From Nitratireductor luteus (GTDB taxonomy: Bacteria > Pseudomonadota > Alphaproteobacteria > Rhizobiales > Rhizobiaceae), in the NCBI RefSeq assembly GCF_026162365.1, contig NZ_JAOANW010000019.1, positions 1 to 64,000 of the forward strand: a stretch of 64,000 nucleotides of DNA. The letters run 5' to 3'. Of this stretch, positions 8,180-16,463 are shown in pieces (the first letter of the stretch is position 1; every line of letters begins with the position of its first letter). Both the position numbers and the translations under genes were made by a program. Under the pieces are notes generated by a model. It was not told the origin of the DNA and did no database searches. It saw only the letters and a program-made list of their open reading frames with translations.

Positions 8180-8614
8180 ATGCGTTTTTTTACTCCCATC
8201 TTCGCCGTCACAACCGTTTTGTCGGCGTCTGTTGCCCACGCAGCTGCGCCGATCGAAGCGACGCTTTACAGGAATCCGCAATGCGGTTGTTGCGACGAAT
8301 ACGCCAAGCACCTCGAAGCCAACGGCTTCGAGGTCACGCTGAAGGACACTACCGACCTGTCGCAGATCAAGAAAATGGCCGGCGTGCCGGAGCAACTGGC
8401 CGGTTGCCACACGATGAGCGTCGAAAACTATGTGGTTGAAGGGCTGGTTCCCCTCGACACACTCAATCGCCTCCTTGAGGAAAAGCCGGAGATCAGAGGC
8501 ATTTCCCTGCCCGGAATGCCGACAGGGGTGCCCGGCATGCCAGGACCCAAGTCCGGGCCATTGAACATCTACGTGATCTCCAATGACGCCCCGGAAGTCT
8601 ACGCAACGGAATGA
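8180..8614 (+). CDS. DUF411 metal-binding exported protein
   Basis: Predicted 144 aa from ATG 8180 (GAAGGA upstream; an in-frame ATG at 8162 is less likely). Signal peptide 1-22. The DUF411 core shows NPQCGCC (Cys35, Cys37, Cys38), a later Cys in AGCHTM, and the MPTGVPGMPGP tail with extra Met. DUF411 proteins are found with CopA and CusCBA systems and are presumed copper carriers. A second, truncated DUF411 gene lies at 18366-18746. Confidence 0.88.
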   Translation: MRFFTPIFAVTTVLSASVAHAAAPIEATLYRNPQCGCCDEYAKHLEANGFEVTLKDTTDLSQIKKMAGVPEQLAGCHTMSVENYVVEGLVPLDTLNRLLEEKPEIRGISLPGMPTGVPGMPGPKSGPLNIYVISNDAPEVYATE

Positions 8615-8651
8615 TACTCATGCCTTTGGACGATGAGCCGAGAGAGCTTAG

Positions 8652-9314
8652 ATGGATGTAGACTTGAACGATGGTAAGCGGAGGCCTCTGCTGCCATCGG
8701 TATTTAAGAAGTCCGAGCAAGTCGACGCGGCGGTCAGACGGAAGAGAAAGACCGCCGTCGCTCTGGCCGGGCTTGTCCTTGTGATGGTGGGCTTAAGCTT
8801 TGCCGCGGTTCCCCTTTACCGGCTGTTCTGCCAGGTGACGGGATATGGCGGAACGACGCAGGTCGCCGAGGCAGCTCCGAACCAGTCTGAGCGAAGGGTC
8901 ACGGTCCGCTTCGACGCCAACGTCACCGGCATGCCGTGGGAGTTCGAAGCTCCCAAGCCGGTCGAGCTCGCGCTAGGCGAGACAGGGCTGGTCGCCTACA
9001 GGGGCCGGAATCCGACCAATCGGCCAATCCTCGGTACAGCAACATACAATGTCGTGCCCCTGCAAGCGGGTGCATATTTCAACAAGATCGAGTGCTTCTG
9101 CTTTACGGAGCAACTGCTGATGCCGGGCGAGGAGAAGGAATTTCCTGTGACCTTCTTTGTCGACCCGGCCATTGAAGACAATCCGGATCTGGACGGGGTC
9201 ACAACCATCACCCTTTCCTACACCTTCTTCGACAAAGGGCCCGAGGCGCTCGAGCGGTACATGGAGAGTAATGGGATCGCGGCGACGACGGGCAAGGGTG
9301 ATCTGGATGGATAG
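8652..9314 (+). CDS. ctaG: Cox11/CtaG cytochrome oxidase copper-insertion protein
   Basis: Predicted 220 aa. After a charged N-tail of about 33 residues comes one transmembrane segment (about 35-55), then the Cox11 periplasmic domain with VPLYRLFCQVTG at the membrane edge and the copper motif ECFCF (Cys148/Cys150). Cox11 inserts CuB into aa3-type oxidases. The gene is separated from any coxAB genes, which is unusual, since ctaG normally sits between oxidase subunit genes. The stop overlaps the next start by 8 bases. Confidence 0.92.
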   Translation: MDVDLNDGKRRPLLPSVFKKSEQVDAAVRRKRKTAVALAGLVLVMVGLSFAAVPLYRLFCQVTGYGGTTQVAEAAPNQSERRVTVRFDANVTGMPWEFEAPKPVELALGETGLVAYRGRNPTNRPILGTATYNVVPLQAGAYFNKIECFCFTEQLLMPGEEKEFPVTFFVDPAIEDNPDLDGVTTITLSYTFFDKGPEALERYMESNGIAATTGKGDLDG

Positions 9315-9843
9315 CCTTCGTTCCAGACCCATCCCAGATTCGCTGCAAGGTGACAGTTTCTGGCTGGCGACGATGCGGCGCTATTTGCTGGCCATCCTGG
9401 GCGGAAATCTCGTTTGGGAGACACTGCACCTTCCGCTCTACACGATCTGGACGGAGGGGACGGCAGGCGAGCTTATCTTCGCCGTCGTCCACTGCACGGG
9501 CGGCGACCTGTTGATTGCGCTTTCATCCCTCATATTGGCGCTCATCTTTGTCGGGGATGCAGGGTGGCCCGCGCGGAAGTACAGAAGCGTGGCTGTTCTG
9601 GCGATCAGTTTCGGGCTCGGCTACACGATCTTCAGTGAGTGGCTCAATACAGCGGTACGAGAGAGCTGGGCCTACTCCGATTTGATGCCGGTGGTTTTCG
9701 GTACGGGCGTTTCTCCAGTGGTCCAGTGGGTCGCCATTCCTCTCGCCGGCTTTTGGTGGGCGCGTCGGCCCATGCGGATTGATGGTCGGCCTGAAACCCA
9801 TAGCCTACCAACCGTGACTCGCAGGAGTAAAACCCATGCATAA
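9307..9843 (+). CDS. Integral membrane protein, unknown function (178 aa)
   Basis: Start ATG 9307 overlaps the ctaG stop; the end overlaps the DsbA start by 8 bases, so it is embedded in the operon. About four hydrophobic segments are visible. Conserved-looking membrane-edge residues include WETLHLPLY and HCTGGD. No Pfam domain is recalled. Its position between Cox11 and DsbA suggests a membrane component of the same metal or redox process. Confidence 0.75.
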   Translation: MDSLRSRPIPDSLQGDSFWLATMRRYLLAILGGNLVWETLHLPLYTIWTEGTAGELIFAVVHCTGGDLLIALSSLILALIFVGDAGWPARKYRSVAVLAISFGLGYTIFSEWLNTAVRESWAYSDLMPVVFGTGVSPVVQWVAIPLAGFWWARRPMRIDGRPETHSLPTVTRRSKTHA

Positions 9844-10609
9844 GCCGACGCCTGGCGTTATCGCTTCACTTGTTCTGTCAATGTTTGCCGTTCTTCTTTC
9901 CGGCTTGGCGTTTCTCGCCGTAACTGGCGTCCTTGACGCCGGGAAGCCTATCTCTCGCGATTTCGAGTTGCAGGCACGTGAATATCTTCTTCAGAACCCC
10001 CAGATCGTCGTGGAAGCCCTGCAGCGGCTCGAGCAGCGTAAGCTGGCCGCCGAAACAAACGAGCTGCAGACTCTGGTTGCCGAACGGAGCGACGAAATCT
10101 TCAGTGACCCGGAAGCGCCAGTTGGCGGAAATCCGAACGGTGACGTCACACTGGTCGAATTCTTTGACTATAACTGCCCCTATTGCCGCAAAGCCGCACC
10201 AATCCTTCAGCAAGCGGTGGACGAGGATCGCGACCTTAAGCTGGTTTACAAGGAATGGCCTATCCTAAGTCCAGGCTCGGAATTTGCCGCAAGGGCGGCC
10301 CTCGCGGCCCATAAGCAAGGACAATATGGGGCTTTCCACCAGGCGCTGATGGGTTTTCCCGGCCGGATCAGCGAGAGTTCCACCTTGACCATTGCAGGCG
10401 ATGTTGGCCTCGACGTCGAGCAGCTCAAGCGGGATATGCAGGATCCGGCCATTGCGAACGCAATCGAGCGCAATCGCACGCTCGCCAACGACCTGCGCAT
10501 TACCGGTACGCCGACCTTTGTCGTCGGCGATGAGATCGTTCGCGGTCTGGTCGACCTCGCGACGTTGCAGCGTTTCATAGCCGATGCACGAGACAAGCCC
10601 GAGGATTGA
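9836..10609 (+). CDS. DsbA-family periplasmic thiol oxidoreductase
   Basis: Predicted 257 aa. One N-terminal membrane or signal segment (about 9-31), then a DsbA fold: CPYC redox motif (Cys114/Cys117) and the cis-proline loop TGTPTFVVG. The type is close to the Com1/DsbA-like proteins of alphaproteobacteria, which act as oxidases or isomerases. Together with CcdA immediately downstream it forms an electron route through the membrane. Coupled by overlap to both neighbours. Confidence 0.9.
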   Translation: MHKPTPGVIASLVLSMFAVLLSGLAFLAVTGVLDAGKPISRDFELQAREYLLQNPQIVVEALQRLEQRKLAAETNELQTLVAERSDEIFSDPEAPVGGNPNGDVTLVEFFDYNCPYCRKAAPILQQAVDEDRDLKLVYKEWPILSPGSEFAARAALAAHKQGQYGAFHQALMGFPGRISESSTLTIAGDVGLDVEQLKRDMQDPAIANAIERNRTLANDLRITGTPTFVVGDEIVRGLVDLATLQRFIADARDKPED

Positions 10610-11354
10610 GACTGTGTTCGAGATATCCAACATCGGCATTCTGACGGCGCTGGCGGCAGGCGCGATCTCTTTTCTCTCGCCGTGCGTCCTGCCGCTCGTT
10701 CCCGGCTATATATCCTATGTCGCAGGCAACGCTGCGGTGGCAGGGGGACCGCAGCGGTCTTTCGGCGACCGCCTTTCCACCCTGCTTCTCAGCACGTGGT
10801 TCGTTCTCGGTTTTTCGACCATCTTCGTGGCTTTGGGAGCCAGCGCAACGGCGATCAGCCGGCTTCTTCTGTCATATCGATACGAAACGAACATCATTGG
10901 CGGCGCCGTTATCATCGTCTTTGGCGTCTTCATGACCGGCCTGGTACGGCTGCCATGGCTGCAGCGGGAGTTACGATTCCATGGGAATTTCGGGGGCGGT
11001 CGGCCACTTGGCGCTTATGTCCTGGGCCTGGCTTTCGGGTTTGGCTGGACTCCCTGCATCGGTCCGGTTCTCGGGGCAATTCTCACCGTCAGCGCGCTGT
11101 CCTCGACAGCCTCCAGTGGCATTGCGCTTCTCAGCATCTATTCCCTCGGACTGGGCGTTCCATTTCTGTTGTCGGCGCTTTTCACCGAGAGTCTCGCCAA
11201 ACGTCTGAAAGGCATGAAGCGTACCGGCCGCATTCTTCAAATCGGCGCCGGTGTGATCATGATCGTGATGGGCGTGGCGATGATGACCGGCACCATGACG
11301 ACGTTTTCGTTCTGGCTGCTTGAGCAGTTCCCGATTCTCACGAAAATCGGCTAA
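10584..11354 (+). CDS. ccdA: CcdA/DsbD-type membrane thiol electron transporter
   Basis: Predicted 256 aa (an alternative GTG start at 10614 would avoid the 26-base overlap with dsbA). Six hydrophobic segments. The paired redox cysteines lie in FLSPCVLP (Cys34) and GWTPCIGP (Cys158), the signature of CcdA. It moves electrons from cytoplasmic thioredoxin to periplasmic TlpA/CcmG partners, two of which are encoded at 2267-3534. This gives the cluster its own reductant supply. Confidence 0.92.
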   Translation: MHETSPRIETVFEISNIGILTALAAGAISFLSPCVLPLVPGYISYVAGNAAVAGGPQRSFGDRLSTLLLSTWFVLGFSTIFVALGASATAISRLLLSYRYETNIIGGAVIIVFGVFMTGLVRLPWLQRELRFHGNFGGGRPLGAYVLGLAFGFGWTPCIGPVLGAILTVSALSSTASSGIALLSIYSLGLGVPFLLSALFTESLAKRLKGMKRTGRILQIGAGVIMIVMGVAMMTGTMTTFSFWLLEQFPILTKIG

Positions 11355-11366
11355 GGAGGCCTCTCC

Positions 11367-11948
11367 ATGACCCGGGCATTTCGATTTCAAGAAGCAATAA
11401 TCGGTGCGGCGGTTCTCGTCCTGATCGGACTCGGAGCAGGCTTGTACCCGCCACGCAGTCTGGCCGCGGAGAATTTAGGGGATGAAGCGCTCAAGCTGCG
11501 CTTCGAATATCTTAGCCAGAACGGTAACAGCAACTGTTCGGGCGAGTTTTTGGACTCAATCACAGCGATGCCCGCCACGGCGCTGCTGCAAGGCTCCTGC
11601 TGCAGCCGCATGGATGAGCACCGTTATGTCGAGCAAGTCAGAGGGCTGACGAAGTACGCCGAAATCGCACTCATTACGAGCGATCCGTACGACATCCCGG
11701 CCGGAATCGCCCAGCAGCTCCTGCCCCATTACTCGACGGAGCTAACACCTGTAGAGCAAGCGGCCTACGACTACGCGATGAAACATTCCGATGAGCAGGG
11801 GCCCTGTTGCTGCGAGTGCTGGCGCTGGCACGTCTATGGTGGATTGGCGAAATATCTGATCCGCGAGCACGGCTTTACCGGCGAGCAGATTGCTGACGTT
11901 TGGGATCTGTCTGACGGCTGTGGTGGCAGCGGTGAGCACGTACACTAG
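11367..11948 (+). CDS. Cys-rich exported protein with CCCEC motif, undescribed family
   Basis: Predicted 193 aa, start 11367 after AAGGAGG. Signal or anchor segment about 10-34. The mature protein has eleven Cys: NSNCSGEF, QGSCCSRMDEHRY, then Cys147-Cys148-Cys149-Glu-Cys151-Trp, and CGGSGEHVH at the end with terminal His. Similar proteins (CCC.CWRW, IADVWDLSDGCGG) are recalled as uncharacterised conserved proteins, but no function is known to me. Location after DsbA-CcdA suggests either a thiol client or a metal-binding protein kept reduced by them. Confidence 0.72.
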   Translation: MTRAFRFQEAIIGAAVLVLIGLGAGLYPPRSLAAENLGDEALKLRFEYLSQNGNSNCSGEFLDSITAMPATALLQGSCCSRMDEHRYVEQVRGLTKYAEIALITSDPYDIPAGIAQQLLPHYSTELTPVEQAAYDYAMKHSDEQGPCCCECWRWHVYGGLAKYLIREHGFTGEQIADVWDLSDGCGGSGEHVH

Positions 11949-12116
11949 GCGAGGTCAGTGACCCCTTCGCGTCACCGAATCCGCCGAATTAGCAGGCGGT
12001 ATATGGTGCCATGCTGCCAGGGTGCTTGGCTGGGTAGGAACAAAGGCACACATCAAACTTGTCGCAAAGGCGATCCAGCCGAGCGAACGGCGTCATGACG
12101 AGGAAGGAGGCGCCAC

Positions 12117-12674
12117 ATGAGTACGGAAGCCGAAACATCAAGGATGCCGAAGCCGGCGCCCGCAAACCGCCGCGATTTCCTCTATATCTCCACCGGCACG
12201 GCAGCTGCTGTTGGTGCCGCAGCAGCCGTCTGGCCCCTTATCGATGGCATGCAGCCATCCGCCGATGTGGGCGCCCTCGCAACAACAGAGGTCGATCTCT
12301 CCCCGATCGAGCCGGGCCAACGTGTCACAATCAAGTGGCGCAGCAGACCAGTGTTCATCGTCTATCGCACGGAGGCATTGATTAGGCAGGCCCGCGCCGA
12401 CGACGACAGCCCCGATCTTATCGACCCGGCCCCCGACAGCGCCCGGGTCCAGCGACCCGAGTGGCTGGTGGTCATCGGTGTGTGCACGCATCTGGGCTGC
12501 ATTCCGCTCGGGCAGCAGGAGGGCGATCCCCGCGGTCCGCATAACGGCTGGTTCTGCCCGTGCCATGGCTCAATCTATGACAGCGCCGGACGGGTCAGGA
12601 AAGGACCCGCACCGCGCAATCTTGACGTGCCGCCATATGCATTCCTGGATGACAACCGGATCCGCATCGGATGA
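12117..12674 (+). CDS. Rieske [2Fe-2S] protein (PetA-like), orphan
   Basis: Predicted 185 aa. The N-terminus has a twin-arginine signal ([11 protein letters not shown], then a hydrophobic anchor). The Rieske motifs CTHLGC (Cys123, His125, Cys128) and CPCHGS (Cys147, Cys149, His150) are complete. Sequence style is that of the cytochrome bc1 iron-sulfur subunit, but no cytochrome b or c1 gene follows; an L,D-transpeptidase does. It could supply electrons to the cytochrome c at 7691 or be a displaced paralog. Confidence 0.9.
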   Translation: MSTEAETSRMPKPAPANRRDFLYISTGTAAAVGAAAAVWPLIDGMQPSADVGALATTEVDLSPIEPGQRVTIKWRSRPVFIVYRTEALIRQARADDDSPDLIDPAPDSARVQRPEWLVVIGVCTHLGCIPLGQQEGDPRGPHNGWFCPCHGSIYDSAGRVRKGPAPRNLDVPPYAFLDDNRIRIG

Positions 12675-12699
12675 CCAATCAAGTGAAGGGACAGTTGTT

Positions 12700-13485
12700 G
12701 TGAGTAGTTTGAAAAAACAGGAGGGCCGCTTGAAAGATCCAAGTGGCCTCGATCGACGAGGGCTTCTTCGCCTTGGGAGTGTAGCCGCCCTGCTAGGGCT
12801 GGCAGGCTGTTCAACAAGCGAGCCTGCCCGTTTCTCAGCATGGGCTACCAACCCGCAATCTTCTTCGAAGGACAACGTCGGCAGCATACAAAAGAGCGAT
12901 CTCTCCTATTACACGTCAATCTATGCGGCTCGTCCCGACGAGAAGTTTCCGATCCCTGCCATTCCGGTCGACCGTATCGATCCCATCTATTTCAGGCAGC
13001 TCGTCGATGATCCGACTGGCGAGCGGCCCGGAACAATCGTCGTTGATACTGCCAACCATTTTCTCTACCTCACCCGCGAAAACGGCAAGGCCATGCGCTA
13101 TGGCGTTGGACTCGGCCGAGCCGGCTTCGAGTGGTCCGGACGCGGCGTCATCCAGTACAAGCGCGCATGGCCGCGCTGGACGCCCCCCGATACGATGGTC
13201 GCGCGCCAGCCTGAACTCGAGCCTTACAGCATCGCCAATGGCGGCATGGACCCGGGCCCCAAGAATCCGCTCGGGGCACGTGCCCTCTATATCTTCCAGA
13301 ATGGAGTAGACACGCTCTACCGCATCCACGGAACACCGGAGTGGTGGACGATCGGCCAGTCAGTGTCGTCGGGATGCGTCCGCATGTTCAACCAGGACGT
13401 GATCGATCTGCATGATCGTGTGCCGAACAGGACGCCCATTCTGGTCACGAGCCTCGGTCCGACCCGGCCTGCGCTTTCGACGTAG
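12700..13485 (+). CDS. L,D-transpeptidase (YkuD family), Tat-type lipoprotein signal
   Basis: Predicted 261 aa from GTG 12700 (GAAGGG upstream; TTG 12730 also possible). The N-terminus reads as an RR-type signal with lipobox LAGC, so probably an outer-membrane or inner-membrane lipoprotein. The YkuD domain has the catalytic IHGTPE His (His210) and SSGCVRM Cys (Cys226). Such enzymes cross-link peptidoglycan or attach Braun-type lipoproteins. Its place at the end of a metal/redox operon is common in rhizobial clusters, but the reason is unknown; copper inhibits some L,D-transpeptidases. Confidence 0.9.
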   Translation: MSSLKKQEGRLKDPSGLDRRGLLRLGSVAALLGLAGCSTSEPARFSAWATNPQSSSKDNVGSIQKSDLSYYTSIYAARPDEKFPIPAIPVDRIDPIYFRQLVDDPTGERPGTIVVDTANHFLYLTRENGKAMRYGVGLGRAGFEWSGRGVIQYKRAWPRWTPPDTMVARQPELEPYSIANGGMDPGPKNPLGARALYIFQNGVDTLYRIHGTPEWWTIGQSVSSGCVRMFNQDVIDLHDRVPNRTPILVTSLGPTRPALST

Positions 13486-13567
13486 CTGCCCTCTGAACCC
13501 GTGACAGGGAACGGACGCTATCCCTCCATACGCTGCCGGAGCCGCTATTGCCATGCGCCGGCTGCTC

Positions 13568-14203
13568 TCACCTTTGTTGTGATGCCTGAGCCATCCGTCG
13601 CCACTGGCCCCATCGGGGAAAGAACATCGGCACGCGGTTGCAATAGTCGCGATAATCGTTCCCAAACTGACGGATCATCTCGCGTTCTTCCTTGCGAGCG
13701 AGGAAGTAGTAGGCGATTACAATCAGCGGGAACAGCCCGACCGAGAACGCGGTCGGCCAGTGCACAATGCCTTCACCGAACAAAGCTATGAACAATCCGG
13801 TATACTGGGGATGCCGGACAAACCGATATAACCCGCCCGTGACAAGCCGGTTCTGCTTGCGCGCTCTGTAGACCTCACGCCACCCATGTATGAAAAAGCC
13901 CACTCCTATCACCACAAGCGCATAGCCGATGAGCATTGAAGCAAGCATCGCTGTTCCGCCGAGCTGAAAAAGTGTCGACCAGAGATTTGAGCCGACATAC
14001 TCCCGGTCAAGGCCAAAGGTGCGCGCCAACAGATAGACGGTCAGAGGAAAACCGTACATCTCGGCATAAAGCGCGATGATGAACGCCTGCACCAACCCGG
14101 CGCCCGCCCACTCACGCCACCTCTGAGGGGCAAAGTAGTGGTAGAAGACCCAGGATGCGACAACGATCATGATCGCCGCGACACCCCAACCAGTAAAACT
14201 CAT
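13568..14203 (-). CDS. Isoprenylcysteine carboxyl methyltransferase (ICMT)-family membrane protein
   Basis: Predicted 211 aa, convergent with the transpeptidase. Five or so hydrophobic segments and the family motif GLYRFVRHPQYTG followed by YRDYCNRVPMFFP near the C-terminus, which bind SAM. Bacterial members are S-methyltransferases or lipid methyltransferases of largely unknown substrate. A truncated relative lies at 18753-19199, again near metal genes. Confidence 0.85.
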   Translation of the reverse strand: MSFTGWGVAAIMIVVASWVFYHYFAPQRWREWAGAGLVQAFIIALYAEMYGFPLTVYLLARTFGLDREYVGSNLWSTLFQLGGTAMLASMLIGYALVVIGVGFFIHGWREVYRARKQNRLVTGGLYRFVRHPQYTGLFIALFGEGIVHWPTAFSVGLFPLIVIAYYFLARKEEREMIRQFGNDYRDYCNRVPMFFPRWGQWRRMAQASQQR

Positions 14204-14773
14204 CGTGCGTTCCTTGACTGGCGGTTCACCCGCGGCAGGCCATTGTTACAGATGATCCGCAATGCCGGAGCAAAGTGACCTGCACTGGCATGCGCCGACA
14301 GTTCGACGGGAAGCCTGCGCGACCGGCGCGTTCTGCCTCGTCTCCCGCGTGAACGTCAGGCCGGCATCTTCATGGCCGTGTCGTTCCATGGTGAATCAGC
14401 CGGTGGTCTTATGCCGGTTCTTAGCTTTTACGTCTCAAGTGGAATGCGACTGAGTTGTTCCGGAACTTTCCTGTTTCCGGCCGCCGACAGAATCTCTCTG
14501 CCGGCTATAAGAAACGCAAGTATCTTATTGGCAAATAAGAACTCGGGGCACCTAAATCAACTCTTTCTCGCACTCAAAGGTCGATGGGACCTGGAGGCAG
14601 TGCCTCGTGGCGTTTCCCGATCTTTCGCGTGACTTGGAGGTCGTGTAGCAAGTGCTCGCCGTCTAGAAGCGGGCGATGATTATCAGACGGGTGCGGTGGG
14701 GCGACCAATCGACTGATCGCCGGCATTCTATACCATCTCGACCGTCTCGGCCCAATATCGAACTCCGTTCGTG
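14204..14773. other. No supported gene; seam region
   Basis: Short frames only, none with a domain. The stretch lies between the upstream end of the ICMT-like gene and the 3' end of a metallo-hydrolase remnant, and is locally AT-richer (about 14400-14560), consistent with rearranged DNA. Confidence 0.4.
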
Positions 14774-15140
14774 TCAGTCCCAAGCCGCCCCGTCGAGCGC
14801 GTCGAGCGGGAATTTGATATACCGCGTGCCGTTCGACTCCGGTTCTGGCAGGCGGCCGCCATTCATGTTCACCTGCAGTGCGTGCAGGATAAGCCGTGGC
14901 ACGGGCAACCTCCTGTCGCGCGCCTCGCGGAGCTTCACGAACTCGGCCTGCGACCTGCATTTCGAGATATGAGTGCTCTTTGCCTTCTGCTCGGCGACAT
15001 TCGATTCCCATCTGGGTTCGCACCTGTCGGGCTGGTAGTCATGGCCGGTGAAGATGCGCGTTTCTTCCGGGAGGGCCGGAATCTCCTGGACTGACTCCCA
15101 GAGACGTGCGGCGCTGCCGCCGGGGAAATCAACGATGGAG
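14774..15140 (-). pseudogene. 3' remnant of an MBL-fold metallo-hydrolase (Blh/ETHE1-like)
   Basis: Translated on the minus strand in one open frame ending at TGA (14774-14776), this gives VDFPGGSAARLWES, then PEETRIFTGHDYQPD, VAEQKAK, FVKLREARDR, PRLILHALQVNMNGG and GTRYIKFPLDAL. The order DFPGG - GHDYQ - REARD - PRLI - QVN is that of the C-terminal third of the bacterial metallo-beta-lactamase fold enzymes related to persulfide dioxygenase. The frame meets a stop codon just upstream of about 15140, so the catalytic N-terminal part is missing. It is not expected to be functional. Confidence 0.75.
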
Positions 15141-15254
15141 ACTTTTGGCTGCCGAATTTATCGATCCGGCGCCGTTTTCAAAATCGCCCCGTCCCGTTCA
15201 AGGCGGCACTGCACCGGGCGCTGGTTTGAAGCATGCGTCCCAGGCCGCTCGCGA

Positions 15255-16463
15255 TCAGATCTTCACCAGCATGGCCGTGGCGTACATGAACGCCACGCCG
15301 AAGGCAGCCCCGGACAGGACAGGCCACGAGGACAGGGCCGCGAAGCCACGCCCGTCGGACTTCATGAGGTAGGCGGTGACCTCGACGACGACCTGAAGGA
15401 TGGCGCCAGCGCCGATCGCCAGCGCCAGCGCCGACCATTGCGGCGCATAGGCGAGGCTTCCGATCCAAAGCCCGAGCACCGCCGGGCCACCGGCGAGCAG
15501 CGTCAGTGCCCCGAAAATCCATAAGGCAGGGCGTGCCTTCAGCATCGGGGCGGCAATCCCGATGCCCTCCGTGATGTTGTGGATGGTGAAGCCGAGCACC
15601 AGGAAGGTACCGAGACCTGCCGCCCCCGACGCGAAGGCCGCGCCGATGGCAAGGCCCTCGCCGAGATTGTGCAGGCCGATGCCAAGGGCGATGAATGTCG
15701 CGAGCGCCAGCCCGGCTGGTGTGCCGTCGCGGCGGCCGATCGCCATGAGCAGCAGAAAGCTTGCCGCAGCCGCCAGAACAACCATCACCTGGCCCTGGAA
15801 GATGGCCGCGGCTTCGTCCGCAAGCTCGAATGCCTCCCCTCCGGCGTCGATCATCAGGAAGACCAGCAGCCCCACCGTCATGGCGAGAAGGAAGTTCATG
15901 CCGCTGTGCCCGATGCCGCGCAACGCCGGATAGAACATGAGCCCGATCGCTACGGGAACGATGCCGACAAAGGCGCCCAGGAGAGCCTGACTGACGAGGC
16001 TTCCTGTGGTGGGCACCGGCGTCCGCACGGCGACCGGGATCTCGTGTTCGAACGTTGCACCTGTATTGGTGATGATCTTCACCGCGTGCGCTTCACCCTG
16101 AACCCAGGGATAGGGCAGACGAATCCAGGCGGTCTCGCCACGCGCGAGCGGTCCCGAAGGGTCCTGCGTGAACTGCCAGTAGGCCTCGTCGACCAGCACC
16201 TGGGCGATGGTCATCGGTTCCGAGCCGCCGGCGCGGACGAGTACGTCGATGCCATCCGACGACAGGACCGTCCGCTCGAATGTCAGGTTCTCCACCGGCG
16301 GCGCGCCGTTGTCGAAGGAGCGCAAAGGATCGGCCGCGAGGAGCCAAGCTACGGCAAGTGCCAACACGGCGAGCGGCAAGACAAGCCAGACGAGGGACGA
16401 GCGAGATCGCGGCGTTTTACCAGAAGCGGATTGGACGCTTGAGAGCGGGCGAGCCTCGTTCAT
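15255..16463 (-). CDS. ZIP-family metal transporter with periplasmic N-domain
   Basis: Predicted 402 aa from ATG 16463, which overlaps the upstream oxidase stop (ATGA). An N-terminal membrane segment (about 24-44) is followed by a roughly 120-residue beta-rich periplasmic domain, then about eight transmembrane segments. The metal-site motifs HNLGEGLAIG (His265) and HNITEGIGI (His295) define ZIP transporters of Zn, Fe or Mn. Coupling to a multicopper oxidase suggests oxidation-linked metal uptake or redox protection; the substrate cannot be read from sequence. Confidence 0.9.
   Translation of the reverse strand: MNEARPLSSVQSASGKTPRSRSSLVWLVLPLAVLALAVAWLLAADPLRSFDNGAPPVENLTFERTVLSSDGIDVLVRAGGSEPMTIAQVLVDEAYWQFTQDPSGPLARGETAWIRLPYPWVQGEAHAVKIITNTGATFEHEIPVAVRTPVPTTGSLVSQALLGAFVGIVPVAIGLMFYPALRGIGHSGMNFLLAMTVGLLVFLMIDAGGEAFELADEAAAIFQGQVMVVLAAAASFLLLMAIGRRDGTPAGLALATFIALGIGLHNLGEGLAIGAAFASGAAGLGTFLVLGFTIHNITEGIGIAAPMLKARPALWIFGALTLLAGGPAVLGLWIGSLAYAPQWSALALAIGAGAILQVVVEVTAYLMKSDGRGFAALSSWPVLSGAAFGVAFMYATAMLVKI

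Noticed and set aside
11949-12116. Hairpin-like GTGAC...GTCAC as a terminator after the Cys-rich gene
   Set aside because: The stem is only 5 bases and no T-run follows.
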